Source of the DNA: Lachnospiraceae bacterium
Lineage (GTDB): Bacteria > Bacillota > Clostridia > Lachnospirales > Lachnospiraceae
Length of the DNA: 64,000 nucleotides
Direction: 5' to 3'
Assembly (NCBI GenBank): GCA_015057525.1
Contig: SVEE01000007.1
Location: 62,001 to 126,000, forward strand
Shown here: one piece after another, positions 56,187 to 64,000 of the stretch
How the letters are laid out: each line of letters opens with the position of its first letter
Numbering within the stretch: the first letter of the stretch is position 1
Notes under the pieces: generated by a model
Told to the model about the DNA's origin: nothing
What the model saw: the letters and a program-made list of their open reading frames with translations, nothing else
The model's database searches: none
Position numbers and translations under genes: made by a program

Positions 56187-56268
56187 AATCTTAATGTCCC
56201 CTGTCTTTTTAATAAAGTTAAATCCTCTCCAGGTGTCTTTTTTCACTGCGGCAGGGGATGTTAAGATT
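56187..56268 (+). repeat. Long-range hairpin between the DUF5702-type and TadE genes
   Basis: Arms at 56187-56203 and 56252-56268 pair over 17 bases with two G-U wobbles, leaving a 48-base loop that holds two T-runs. There is no T-run after the right arm. The ribosome site of the next gene lies about 10 bases further on, so the structure could affect its expression or mRNA processing. Confidence 0.6.
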
Positions 56269-56287
56269 GATAATTAAGGGTGAGTAG

Positions 56288-57025
56288 ATGAATAAGTTAA
56301 ACAATAAGGGTAGTGTTGCATTGGAGGCTACATTGATTTTGCCTTTATTCATATTTGCCATGTTGGCAGTATATCATATTGGTCAGATTGCTATAGCTGA
56401 GGCAACTTTATATGAAGCGGGTGCTGAAACAGCAGAATATATGGCAGAGTATGCTTATGTTGGAGAAGGAATTTATTTGGTTCCGGGTTTTGTGTTTTCG
56501 GAGTACATAGACAATGAGGATTTAGTGGAAAGATATGTGGATGGTGGAACGTCAGGAGTTAATTTTCTAGGAAGTGGTTTTTTGACCGAAGAAAATGACA
56601 TTGTTCTTAAAATTAATTATTCCATAGTACTTGAGCTTCCTTTTTTACCAAGACTTTGCAAGAACAAAACAGTAACAATTAGGCAACGAGCATATGTTGG
56701 ATTCAAATCGGATGATGATGGTGAGGATATAGAAGATGATGCAATTACTGTTTATGTTGCGGAAAACGAAAGTGTATATCACGTTGATTCAAATTGTAGC
56801 CATCTAAATATATCGGTATTTACTCGGGAGAAAAATCAAGCACAAACTGATGGATATAGTTCCTGTGAAATTTGTGGGAGCAGATGTGGAGATTTGGTCT
56901 ATGTGACGGAAGATGGTGAAAAATATCATTCTACAAAATCTTGTAGTGGATTAAAAAGAACCATATATCAGATTTCTATAGAGAATGTTGGAAATCTTTC
57001 GTGTTGTAGCCGATGTGGTAATTAG
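56288..57025 (+). CDS. tadE: TadE-like pseudopilin with two C-terminal Cys/His modules
   Basis: The 245-residue protein starts with GSVALEATLILPLFIFAMLAV (residues 8-28), the TadE-type pseudopilin segment. From residue 155 it carries two copies of a small module: Y164-H165...C170-x-H-L then C193-x2-C196-G, and Y213-H214...C219-x2-L then C239/C240...C243-G. The pattern resembles Ada-like metal-binding or nuclease-linked Cys/His modules and could bind zinc or form disulphides outside the cell. Ordinary TadE proteins lack this tail. It lies 11 bases before the second TadE-like gene. Confidence 0.78.
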   Translation: MNKLNNKGSVALEATLILPLFIFAMLAVYHIGQIAIAEATLYEAGAETAEYMAEYAYVGEGIYLVPGFVFSEYIDNEDLVERYVDGGTSGVNFLGSGFLTEENDIVLKINYSIVLELPFLPRLCKNKTVTIRQRAYVGFKSDDDGEDIEDDAITVYVAENESVYHVDSNCSHLNISVFTREKNQAQTDGYSSCEICGSRCGDLVYVTEDGEKYHSTKSCSGLKRTIYQISIENVGNLSCCSRCGN

Positions 57026-57035
57026 TGGAGGGAAA

Positions 57036-57467
57036 ATGAAGAAGTTCGAAGTTAATAAAAATATAAACCGAGGCAGTGCAACTTTAGAAATGACGTTGAT
57101 TATTCCACTGGTATTATGGATTGTCGTAAATGTGATATTTATTTTTATAGATTCCATCAATGATAGTGTTATAAGGAGTGAGGTGTATACTAGCTTATAT
57201 TCATATAATGTTGATGTAAGTAATGAGGAAGAAGAAGGGAAATTGCTGCTAAATATAAATGAGCATTTAATAGGTGTGTATACCGTTGATGAATTAGAAT
57301 TATCCAGTGATGCTGGAGTAGTTAGTGTGGCTATCGATTCAGGAAACATAAGTGGTGGAGAGGTTCATGAATATAAGATAAATGATATGGAATTTAGTAC
57401 AGAGTTTGACCTGTGTACATCTAGGCTAAGGAGGTGGCAACTTTATGGAGATATATTACCGCAGTAA
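57036..57467 (+). CDS. TadE/TadF-like pseudopilin
   Basis: The 143-residue protein has a short basic start and GSATLEMTLIIPLVLWIVVNV (about 15-35), the pseudopilin-type segment, then a small soluble part (LELSSDAGVVSVAIDSGN). It ends in a basic RLRRWQLYG. By position and size it is probably TadF or a second TadE. GGAGGG precedes the ATG at 57036, four bases away. The end overlaps the FHA gene by 23 bases, which is long for this locus. Confidence 0.72.
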   Translation: MKKFEVNKNINRGSATLEMTLIIPLVLWIVVNVIFIFIDSINDSVIRSEVYTSLYSYNVDVSNEEEEGKLLLNINEHLIGVYTVDELELSSDAGVVSVAIDSGNISGGEVHEYKINDMEFSTEFDLCTSRLRRWQLYGDILPQ

Positions 57468-58710
57468 GGGGATTGAAAGCTTTTTGGATGTTAATATTGG
57501 AGATGTAAATAATTCATGGGAAAAGGGCTATGATTATAAAATTAAAATGATACAGGAAAACCATATACCGTGTTTGATTAAACCTGTAGATTCGGAAATG
57601 GATGGTGTAATTTGGCTTAAATACAGTACTGATTTCACATATGTTCTTGAAAAATTATTCACCTTTGTTAAGCCCGATGGAAACCTATTGAAAATTATAT
57701 TGGGACAGATATGTGATTTGTTGGAGGTGTTAGATAAATATTTTCTTGTTGCTGATGAGTTAGTCATATCTCCGGAATATATGTATTACGACAGCGAAAA
57801 TAAGTACCTTAATCTGCTTTATATCCCAGGTTATAATATGCCAATAAAAAATCAGCTGAAAAACTTTATGGAATTTATAATGCGGAATTTCGACCATCGT
57901 GATGTAAACGGTGTAAGTCTCATGTATGATGTGTACGAGTTGGTGGTAAAAGAGAGGTTTTCAGAATCTGACTTAAGACATTGTATTTGCAGACATGAGG
58001 AGTCGGTAAAAGTTTTTAGTTACCAATCCACGCCAGATATATCAAAGGAACATTTTTCCAAAGTGGATTTAGAAATAGTTGAAGAGGATAAGGATAAAAT
58101 AAGTTTTGATAAAAAAATCACATGGCATGAACCAGTCATGATTATAAATGCAATATTTACCTTAGTGTTTCTTGCTAAGTTTTTCTTTTTTGGAAAACAT
58201 GAAGTTGACATTATTCTGGGAATTATTTTGCTTGTTATAATGATTGTTCATGCCATGTTTTATGTTGGAGAAAATGAGGATGACAATATGGATGAGGCCA
58301 TGCAGGAGTTTGAAGATAAAATGAAATCACGTGTGTCTGAGAAAAAAACAATAGATACAACCTATTCCATGACACATAATTCAGAAACATTTTGCCGCGA
58401 ATCTGAAAATACAACATGGAAATTAGTACCTCTTACATGCGGAGGTCTTGATGCGATAGAATTAGGTAGAGATAGAAATAAAGTTGTTGTTGGAAGAGGA
58501 AGAAAAGAAAGTGATTATAGGCTTCCAACTACACAGATAAGTAGGGTACATGCCAATATTCAAACTGAAAATGGAGTGATTTTTGTGGAGGACAAGAATT
58601 CTACAAATGGAACCTATGTTAACAGTAATCGAGTGCCTGCCAATGAACAAATAAAAATCAATAGAGGGGACATTGTTTCCTTCGCAAACATAGAATTTTT
58701 TGTCTCGTGA
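57445..58710 (+). CDS. FHA-domain membrane protein (DUF6382 type) of the Tad locus
   Basis: The 421-residue protein has a DUF6382-like N-terminal domain (about 1-190, YDYKIKMIQENHIPCLI, LLEVLDKYFLVADELVISPEY), two membrane helices (about 232-250 and 255-275), and a C-terminal FHA domain (about 340-421) with VVGRGRKESDYRL, ISRVHANI and DKNSTNGTYVN. FHA domains bind phosphothreonine, so a Ser/Thr kinase may control the pilus; no kinase gene lies in the window. The pairing of this protein type with Tad genes recurs in clostridia. AAGGAGGTGG is the ribosome site. Confidence 0.83.
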   Translation: MEIYYRSKGIESFLDVNIGDVNNSWEKGYDYKIKMIQENHIPCLIKPVDSEMDGVIWLKYSTDFTYVLEKLFTFVKPDGNLLKIILGQICDLLEVLDKYFLVADELVISPEYMYYDSENKYLNLLYIPGYNMPIKNQLKNFMEFIMRNFDHRDVNGVSLMYDVYELVVKERFSESDLRHCICRHEESVKVFSYQSTPDISKEHFSKVDLEIVEEDKDKISFDKKITWHEPVMIINAIFTLVFLAKFFFFGKHEVDIILGIILLVIMIVHAMFYVGENEDDNMDEAMQEFEDKMKSRVSEKKTIDTTYSMTHNSETFCRESENTTWKLVPLTCGGLDAIELGRDRNKVVVGRGRKESDYRLPTTQISRVHANIQTENGVIFVEDKNSTNGTYVNSNRVPANEQIKINRGDIVSFANIEFFVS

Positions 58711-58748
58711 CTGTCTTGCAAGCCACATCAAAAAAGTTCCTCTGGTAA

Positions 58749-58777
58749 TTGTAATTGCATCTTTTTTTTGGTATAGT
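58749..58777 (+). promoter_or_regulatory. Promoter of the flavodoxin/SCP2-dnaX operon
   Basis: A TTGTAA (-35) at 58749-58754 is 17 bases from TATAGT (-10) at 58772-58777. A 16-base motif matching the tad leader (58781-58796, GGTATATACGTTTTGT) follows just after the -10, around the expected start of transcription. Confidence 0.55.
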
Positions 58778-58826
58778 ATTGGTATATACGTTTTGTTGAG
58801 AATTTAAGATACAAGAGGTGAAAACT

Positions 58827-59837
58827 TTGAAGGTAAATGTATACTATGGAGGACGAGGTTTACTTGAAGATCCATCCCTTTTTGTCATAGACAGAATTAT
58901 TCAGGTTCTTGAAGAACTTCGTGTAGATGTAACTAGATATAATATGTATGAGGATAAAGCAGGAATAGCAACTCTTCCTAATACTTTAAAAGACTGTGAT
59001 GGAGTTATTCTTGCATGTAGCTTAGAGTGGTTTGGAATAGGTGGTTATATGCAACAGTTCCTTGATATGTGCTGGCTTTATGCAGACAAGGAAAAATTAG
59101 CTTCTCTTTATATGATGCCTGTTGTTATTGCTACTGCTTATGGTGAGCTTGATGCAGAGGTATCTTTAAAGAAAGCATGGAATGTTCTTGGAGGAATATC
59201 CTTAAATGGTATAGCTACATATGTGGAGAAACACGAAGATATAGAACGCAATTCTGCATATCTTTCTTACATAGAGAGAAAGGCTGAGGACTTATACAGA
59301 AGCATTAACCAGAAGGCAGTTCAGTTGCCTACCAGCAGCACTGCTGTTAAGAAAAATATCATCAAGACGCGTAACATTAATCTTACTCCGAAGGAGAGTG
59401 AGCAGTTATCTAAGTTTGTTTCGGATGATGGTTATGTAAAGAAACAAAAAGAGGATATAGAAGAACTTGCTGCTATGTTCAAGCATATGCTTGGAGATGA
59501 CGAGCCTAAGGAAGAAAGTGTATATGAGGATGATATAGTTGAAGCTTTCTGCAAGAATTATTATCCAGAGAAGGATTTTAGTGCTACATACATAATTATA
59601 ATTCCTGATTTAGGGAAGAATCTCATCATAAATGTGGGCAATGGATTCCAGTGTGAATATGGTGAGGATCAGGATGGAGATGTTAAGCTTAAGGCAGATA
59701 GCTCATTAATGAGAGATATTATCTCCGGTAAAATGACTTTCCAAAAGGGATTTATGTCAGGTGAGATAACAGCTAAGGGTAATTTTAAGACTCTTAGAAT
59801 GTTGGATCAGATATTTAGATTTACCAAAAAGAAGTAA
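58827..59837 (+). CDS. Flavodoxin-like/SCP2 sterol-carrier-domain fusion
   Basis: The 336-residue protein has an NADPH-dependent FMN-reductase-like domain (about 1-160; VNVYYGGRGLLEDPS, CDGVILACSLEWFGIGGYMQQ) and, after a helical linker, an SCP2-type fold (about 235-336; LIINVGNGFQCEYG, LRDIISGKMTFQKGFMSGEI-like wording). The FMN phosphate loop is not classical, so flavin binding is uncertain. The function is unknown. Start choice: the GTG at 58818 lies in the ribosome site (AGAGGTG), so the TTG at 58827, six bases after it, is used. dnaX follows 31 bases downstream. Confidence 0.68.
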   Translation: MKVNVYYGGRGLLEDPSLFVIDRIIQVLEELRVDVTRYNMYEDKAGIATLPNTLKDCDGVILACSLEWFGIGGYMQQFLDMCWLYADKEKLASLYMMPVVIATAYGELDAEVSLKKAWNVLGGISLNGIATYVEKHEDIERNSAYLSYIERKAEDLYRSINQKAVQLPTSSTAVKKNIIKTRNINLTPKESEQLSKFVSDDGYVKKQKEDIEELAAMFKHMLGDDEPKEESVYEDDIVEAFCKNYYPEKDFSATYIIIIPDLGKNLIINVGNGFQCEYGEDQDGDVKLKADSSLMRDIISGKMTFQKGFMSGEITAKGNFKTLRMLDQIFRFTKKK

Positions 59838-59868
59838 CATTTGCAGGTTATGAGAGTGAGGTTGCCAT

Positions 59869-61539
59869 ATGTCATACATGGCGTTATATAGAAAATGGCG
59901 TCCTGATGAGTTTCAGGAAGTCAAGGGTCAGGAACATATCGTTACTACCCTCAAAAATCAAATAAAGCACGAAAGAATAGGTCATGCATATTTGTTTTGT
60001 GGAACTAGAGGTACAGGTAAGACTACTATTGCTAAGCTTATGGCTAAGGCAGTTAACTGTGAGAATCCTATAGACGGTAGCCCTTGCAATGAATGTGCCA
60101 GCTGTAAGGCTATTGCCTCAGGCAGTTCCATGAATGTAATAGAAATAGATGCGGCATCTAACAATGGTGTAGACAATATAAGGCAGATTAATAGTGCGGT
60201 TCAATATTCTCCGTCGTCAGGCAAGTATCTTGTTTATATTATAGACGAGGTTCACATGTTATCCATTGGTGCGTTTAACGCACTTTTGAAGACGTTGGAG
60301 GAACCACCGGAATACGTTATATTTATTCTGGCAACAACAGAATCCCATAAAATTCCGATTACCATTTTATCTAGATGTCAGCGATATGATTTCAAGCGAA
60401 TATCTATTGAAACTATATCGGATAGATTAGCTGAGTTATTGGAGAGAGAACAGGTGCCAGCTACCAAGGATGCTCTTAATTATGTTGCCAAGGCAGCTGA
60501 CGGTTCTATGCGAGATGCTCTCAGTATATTAGATCAGTGTATAGCATTTAACCTGGGAGAGGAGCTTACTTATGACAGAGTTCTTGAAACCATAGGTGCA
60601 GTAGATATAGAGATATACATTAAACTGTTTTTTGCCATCAAATCATCAGATGTGGCAAGTGCCGTGGATATTATAGATAAAGCGGTATGGCAGGGTAAGG
60701 ATTTGACGCAGTTTACTAATGAATTCATTACATTTGTAAGAAATATTCTTATGCTTAAGTTGGACCCGGATATGTCTGTTGATTTAACAACTGAGAATAT
60801 AAACCGACTTATTGAACTGGGTGATGATATTACAGAGGAATATCTTGTAAGTTATATAAATATATTACAGGAAGCGGGCAGTAAAATCGCCTATGCGTCT
60901 GCTAAGAGAATAGTACTTGAAGTTGCAATAATTAAAATGTGTAAACCGCAAATGCAGCAGGGTTATGAAGCGCTTGAAAAGCGTATGGAGGAATTAGAGA
61001 CCAAGGTGGATGGTGCTAATCTTTCAACTCAGGTTGTTTACGTTAATTCATCTGAGGCCCCTTCGGTAGATGGAGTGGTAGTTTCCGCAGGAGTACCTGT
61101 GGTAGATGGTGAAGAAGGTAAACAGATAAGTCCTGAGGAAGCTAAAGCGGCAAGCGACAAAGTTGTGAACAACTTAAAACAAAAATATAAAGAAGCTGAT
61201 TACAGAGAGATTATGACAATAGTTAGTGTGTGGCATCAAATCAAGAACAACGCTATGAAGATAACACGTAATTTCCTTGATCAGGTTAGTGTGACACCAG
61301 GGGATATACCGGGGAGTCTTGATTTGGTTATTACCAAAACACCTGAAAATGCTTTGGCAATAGATTACTTCGAGAAGAAGGTTAATATTGAGGCGTTGGA
61401 GGCTAGTTTGGCAGAACAGACTGAGCGAACAATTCATGTAGGGCTTCGTAAGCTTAATCCTAAGGATGCGGTTGAGGCCAGAATTAATGATTGGGATTTG
61501 TCGAAAATTCAATTCGATAACATAGAATATAAATATTAG
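59869..61539 (+). CDS. dnaX: DNA polymerase III subunits gamma and tau
   Basis: This 556-residue AAA+ ATPase of the clamp loader has the Walker A motif GTRGTGKTT at residues 45-53, the four-Cys zinc module CENPIDGSPCNECASC, YIIDEVHMLS (Walker B) and ILATTESHKIP. Domain III (about 220-360) and a variable tail follow. The tail has no clear slippery A-stretch for a gamma-type frameshift, so only tau is expected. The next genes, ybaB and recR, are the usual partners. Confidence 0.95.
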   Translation: MSYMALYRKWRPDEFQEVKGQEHIVTTLKNQIKHERIGHAYLFCGTRGTGKTTIAKLMAKAVNCENPIDGSPCNECASCKAIASGSSMNVIEIDAASNNGVDNIRQINSAVQYSPSSGKYLVYIIDEVHMLSIGAFNALLKTLEEPPEYVIFILATTESHKIPITILSRCQRYDFKRISIETISDRLAELLEREQVPATKDALNYVAKAADGSMRDALSILDQCIAFNLGEELTYDRVLETIGAVDIEIYIKLFFAIKSSDVASAVDIIDKAVWQGKDLTQFTNEFITFVRNILMLKLDPDMSVDLTTENINRLIELGDDITEEYLVSYINILQEAGSKIAYASAKRIVLEVAIIKMCKPQMQQGYEALEKRMEELETKVDGANLSTQVVYVNSSEAPSVDGVVVSAGVPVVDGEEGKQISPEEAKAASDKVVNNLKQKYKEADYREIMTIVSVWHQIKNNAMKITRNFLDQVSVTPGDIPGSLDLVITKTPENALAIDYFEKKVNIEALEASLAEQTERTIHVGLRKLNPKDAVEARINDWDLSKIQFDNIEYKY

Positions 61540-61551
61540 GAGGATGTAATA

Positions 61552-61899
61552 ATGGCAAGAAGAGGTGGATATCCTGGAGGTATGATGCCAGGTAACATGA
61601 ACAACCTTATGAAACAGGCTCAGAGAATGCAGAAACAGATGGAGGAAACAACTGCAGCTCTTGAGGAGAAGGAATACGAGGCAACTGCAGGTGGTGGAGT
61701 TGTTAAAGTTAAGATTAACGGTAAAAAGGAAATTACTGAAGTACATCTTGATGAGGAAGTAGTAGACAAGGATGACATCGAGATGTTAGAGGATTTGATT
61801 ATGGCTGCTGTTAATGAAGCTATCAGAATGCAGGATGATGACCAGAAGAATCAGATGGGTAAAATTACTGGTGGCTTAGGTGGAGGATTCCCATTCTAA
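61552..61899 (+). CDS. ybaB: YbaB/EbfC nucleoid-associated protein
   Basis: The 115-residue protein has a Gly/Met-rich start, the helix [20 protein letters not shown], then [22 protein letters not shown] and [13 protein letters not shown], which are family hallmarks. It forms a dimer that binds DNA and is commonly encoded between dnaX and recR. It ends on the first base of the recR start, so the two are coupled. AGGAGG precedes the ATG. Confidence 0.95.
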   Translation: MARRGGYPGGMMPGNMNNLMKQAQRMQKQMEETTAALEEKEYEATAGGGVVKVKINGKKEITEVHLDEEVVDKDDIEMLEDLIMAAVNEAIRMQDDDQKNQMGKITGGLGGGFPF

Positions 61900-62498
61900 T
61901 GGATATTTACGGAGGACAGGTTAATAAGTTAATAGAAGAATTATCAAGACTTCCGGGAATAGGTGGCAAGACCGCTCAAAGATTAGCATTTTATATTATT
62001 AATATGCCAGAAGACAGAGCAAAAAGCTTGTCAGAATCTATTATTGATGCAAAGAGGAACATAAAGTACTGTAAGACTTGTTATACTATTACAGACAGAG
62101 AAGAGTGTCCTATATGTTCATCACAAAAAAGAGACCATAAGCTTATTATGGTTGTGGAGACACCAAGAGACTTGGCTGCATATGAAAGAACTGGACAATT
62201 CCAGGGAGTTTATCATGTGCTTCATGGTGTGATTAATCCGGCTATGGGTATAGGTGCTAACGATATTCGTTTGAAGGAACTTATACTTCGCTTGGAGCAA
62301 GAGGATGTAGAGGAACTTATCATAGCAACAAATTCAAGTGTGGAAGGAGAAGCTACGGCAATGTACATATCCAAGCTTGTTAAACCATCAGGAATTAAGA
62401 CTAGTCGAATAGCCAGTGGAGTTCCTGTTGGAGGAGATTTGGAGTGTATAGATGAAGTTACTTTACTTCGTGCCTTGGAGGGTAGAATTACTATATAG
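61899..62498 (+). CDS. recR: Recombination mediator RecR
   Basis: This 199-residue protein works with RecF and RecO to load RecA at gaps. It has the helix-hairpin-helix [19 protein letters not shown] (about 12-31), the zinc site C-x2-C and C-x2-C ([19 protein letters not shown]) and a Toprim domain starting [15 protein letters not shown]. The length is normal. It ends 12 bases before the phosphofructokinase gene. Confidence 0.96.
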   Translation: MDIYGGQVNKLIEELSRLPGIGGKTAQRLAFYIINMPEDRAKSLSESIIDAKRNIKYCKTCYTITDREECPICSSQKRDHKLIMVVETPRDLAAYERTGQFQGVYHVLHGVINPAMGIGANDIRLKELILRLEQEDVEELIIATNSSVEGEATAMYISKLVKPSGIKTSRIASGVPVGGDLECIDEVTLLRALEGRITI

Positions 62499-62510
62499 GA
62501 GGTAGGTACT

Positions 62511-63590
62511 ATGAAGAGAATTGGTATGTTGACAAGCGGTGGAGATTGTCAGGCGCTTAACGCAACAATGAGAGGTGTGGTTAAAGGCTTATACAACACC
62601 TTTAAGGATGTTGAGGTTTATGGTTTCCTCGAGGGATACAAGGGTCTCATTTATGGAAATTATAAGAAGCTTTCCTCTGATGATTTTTCGGGAATTCTTA
62701 CTAAGGGTGGAACAATTCTTGGTAGCTCAAGAACTCCATTTAAGCAGATTGATGAGCCAACACCAGAGGGTTACGACAAAGTGAAATGTATGAAGGAGAC
62801 ATACAAAAAGCTTAAGCTTGATTGTCTTGTGGTTTTAGGTGGAAATGGTTCCCAGAAAACTGCAAACCGTCTCAGTGAAGAAGGACTTAATGTTGTTGGT
62901 TGTCCAAAGACTATTGATAATGATATTTGGGGAACAGATATGACATTTGGTTTCCAGAGCGCAGTTGATATAGCGACTAACGCTATTGATTGTATTCATA
63001 CAACAGCGTGCTCTCATAATAGAGTATTTATCGTCGAAGTTATGGGACACAAGGTTGGATGGATAACTCTCCATGCTGGTATTGCATCTGGTGCAGATAT
63101 AATTCTTATACCTGAAATTCCATATGATATTAAGAAGGTTTGTAAGGCTCTTGATAAGAGAACTAAAGCAGGCAAGGGATTTTCTATACTTGCTGTGGCT
63201 GAAGGTGCCATATCTAAGGAGGTTGCTGAGCTTCCTAAGAAGGAAAGAAAAGCGGCTATTGCAGCAGCTGCAGAAAAATATCCTTCTGTTGCATACGAGG
63301 TTGCTGATAAGATTAAAGAATATTGCGGTATGGATATAAGAGTTACAGTTCCTGGGCATACACAGAGAGGTGGAAGTCCAGTGCCATATGATAGAGTTAT
63401 ATCAAGTAGATTTGGAGCTAAGGCAGCAGAGCTTATTAAAAACGAGGATTTTGGTAAGCTGGTTGTAATGAAGGATAACGAAGTAACAGCTATTCCACTT
63501 AGCGAGACAGCAGGTAAACTTAAATATGTTTCGCCTGATGACAGCATTGTAGCACAGGCTAAGATGTTGGGAATATCATTTGGAGATTAA
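62511..63590 (+). CDS. pfkA: 6-phosphofructokinase with Asn/Lys cofactor site
   Basis: This 359-residue PFK should phosphorylate fructose 6-phosphate in glycolysis. It has MLTSGGDCQALNATMRG at the phosphate donor site, PKTIDNDIWGTD with the catalytic Asp, and VEVMGHKVGWIT. At the donor site N112 replaces the usual Asp in GGDGS (it reads GGNGS), G113 is kept and K133 is present in PKTIDND. Gly at 113 with Lys at 133 is a mixed pattern between ATP-dependent (Gly/Gly) and pyrophosphate-dependent (Asp/Lys) enzymes, so the phosphate donor is uncertain. AGGAGGT precedes the ATG. Confidence 0.88.
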   Translation: MKRIGMLTSGGDCQALNATMRGVVKGLYNTFKDVEVYGFLEGYKGLIYGNYKKLSSDDFSGILTKGGTILGSSRTPFKQIDEPTPEGYDKVKCMKETYKKLKLDCLVVLGGNGSQKTANRLSEEGLNVVGCPKTIDNDIWGTDMTFGFQSAVDIATNAIDCIHTTACSHNRVFIVEVMGHKVGWITLHAGIASGADIILIPEIPYDIKKVCKALDKRTKAGKGFSILAVAEGAISKEVAELPKKERKAAIAAAAEKYPSVAYEVADKIKEYCGMDIRVTVPGHTQRGGSPVPYDRVISSRFGAKAAELIKNEDFGKLVVMKDNEVTAIPLSETAGKLKYVSPDDSIVAQAKMLGISFGD

Positions 63591-63636
63591 AATATAGGCA
63601 TCACAATAATTTAATACATGCATATATTATCATAAG

Positions 63637-63680
63637 CAGACAATCAAAAGGGAGATATCCTGTTTTGATTGTCTGTTTGT
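63637..63680 (+). terminator. Terminator-like hairpin after pfkA
   Basis: A 13-bp perfect stem (63637-63649 with 63663-63675) encloses a 13-base loop and is followed by a short TTTGT. The T-run is weak, so read-through into the last gene is possible. Confidence 0.6.
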
Positions 63681-63709
63681 GACATTGATAGTATATGTGA
63701 GGTATAAAA

Positions 63710-64000
63710 ATGGATGATATGATGAGAGCCAGATTGTTGTTGCCAGAGCTTCAAATTGTAGATGAAAGAGAGTTGGAAGAGGATAGAGACTACCTTATGT
63801 CTATGTATCCTGCCAGAGCTCGTTTGATTATGGTTATGGTCGAGGATGAAGTGGATAAATTGGAATACGAAGGGAGTCCTATGTTTACGCCTTATCCTGA
63901 TAAGGAAACTATATTAGCAATTGCTAGGAAGATATATGACAGATTAAGCTATAAGTATGAAGATGATAATTTACGACATCTTATAGAGGTTATGGTTTTT
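63710..64000 (+). CDS. Start of an uncharacterised protein, cut by the window end
   Basis: The frame is open from an ATG at 63710 (GAGGT eight bases upstream) to the window edge, giving 97 residues. The sequence is acidic and helical: LLLPELQIVDERELEEDRD, LMSMYPARARLIMVMVEDE, then LEYEGSPMFTPYPDKETI. I do not know its function, though short proteins of this make-up (MYP then EYEGSPM and YPDKE) recur in Lachnospiraceae. The right end is unknown. No membrane segment is visible in this part. Confidence 0.7.
   Translation, partial: MDDMMRARLLLPELQIVDERELEEDRDYLMSMYPARARLIMVMVEDEVDKLEYEGSPMFTPYPDKETILAIARKIYDRLSYKYEDDNLRHLIEVMVF

Noticed and set aside
58711-58826. Signal recognition particle RNA or tRNA upstream of dnaX
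   Set aside because: These genes often lie near dnaX in Firmicutes, but the gap is only about 115 bases and shows no Alu-type or cloverleaf structure.
63014-63547. 177-codon open frame on the minus strand
   Set aside because: It is antisense to the phosphofructokinase gene, and the Ser/Leu/Ile-rich sequence matches no family.

Overview
The window reads as a chromosomal segment of a motile, low-GC Gram-positive anaerobe of the class Clostridia, most likely a Lachnospiraceae member near Butyrivibrio, Pseudobutyrivibrio or Roseburia. The reasons are the AT-rich sequence with strong AGGAGG ribosome sites, a tmk-yaaR-holB-ricT-trmN6-rsmI order like that of Bacillus subtilis, a clostridial atp operon led by two small AtpI/AtpZ-type genes, a spore maturation gene (spmB), a Gram-positive Tad pilus locus with a DUF5702-type gene, and a flagellin-linked nonulosonic acid locus. 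I identified no tRNA, rRNA, CRISPR array, insertion sequence or prophage.

Bases 1-20189 are a surface-glycan, probably flagellin-glycosylation, island. It starts with the end of a probable glycosyltransferase and a DUF115/MAF-type glycosyltransferase. A complete legionaminic acid set follows (legB, legC, ptmE, legF, legH, legI, legG). Next comes a less usual set: a cytoplasmic NodB-type deacetylase, a GNAT-like protein, a TylF-type methyltransferase, an M29-type metallo-enzyme, a stand-alone adenylate-forming ligase, an aminotransferase and a free acyl carrier protein. I infer that this second set builds an aminoacyl or acyl substituent and places it on the nonulosonic acid. The block ends with a short flagellin-like gene lacking both standard D0 termini, a fused acetyltransferase/GT-D glycosyltransferase and a GT2 glycosyltransferase. 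A 219-bp foldback separates this from the minus-strand group tsaC-rpiB-CgeB-like glycosyltransferase (20190-22967).

Bases 23121-30445 hold the F-type ATP synthase operon (AtpZ/AtpI pair, then atpB-E-F-H-A-G-D-C) with a clear promoter and a strong terminator. The c subunit carries the residues of a Na+-binding type. Bases 30474-35264 hold tmk, yaaR, holB, ricT, trmN6 and rsmI, ending in a perfect 18-bp stem shared with a convergent regulator gene. Then come sbcD-sbcC, a small Tic20-like membrane protein, an AI-2E-family transporter with a DUF815 ATPase, a pair of back-to-back small membrane-protein genes, an AIR-synthase-like/Lrp/aminotransferase run, trmL with a radical SAM protein, a DHH phosphoesterase and spmB.

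Bases 49424-58710 are a Tad (type IVb) pilus locus: prepilin peptidase, TadZ, TadA, TadB, TadC with an extracytoplasmic Ig-like insertion, an Flp pilin, a DUF5702-type protein, two TadE-type pseudopilins (one ending in two Cys/His modules) and an FHA protein. The last part is housekeeping: a flavodoxin/SCP2 fusion, dnaX-ybaB-recR, a 6-phosphofructokinase with unusual cofactor-site residues, and the start of an unknown gene cut by the window edge.
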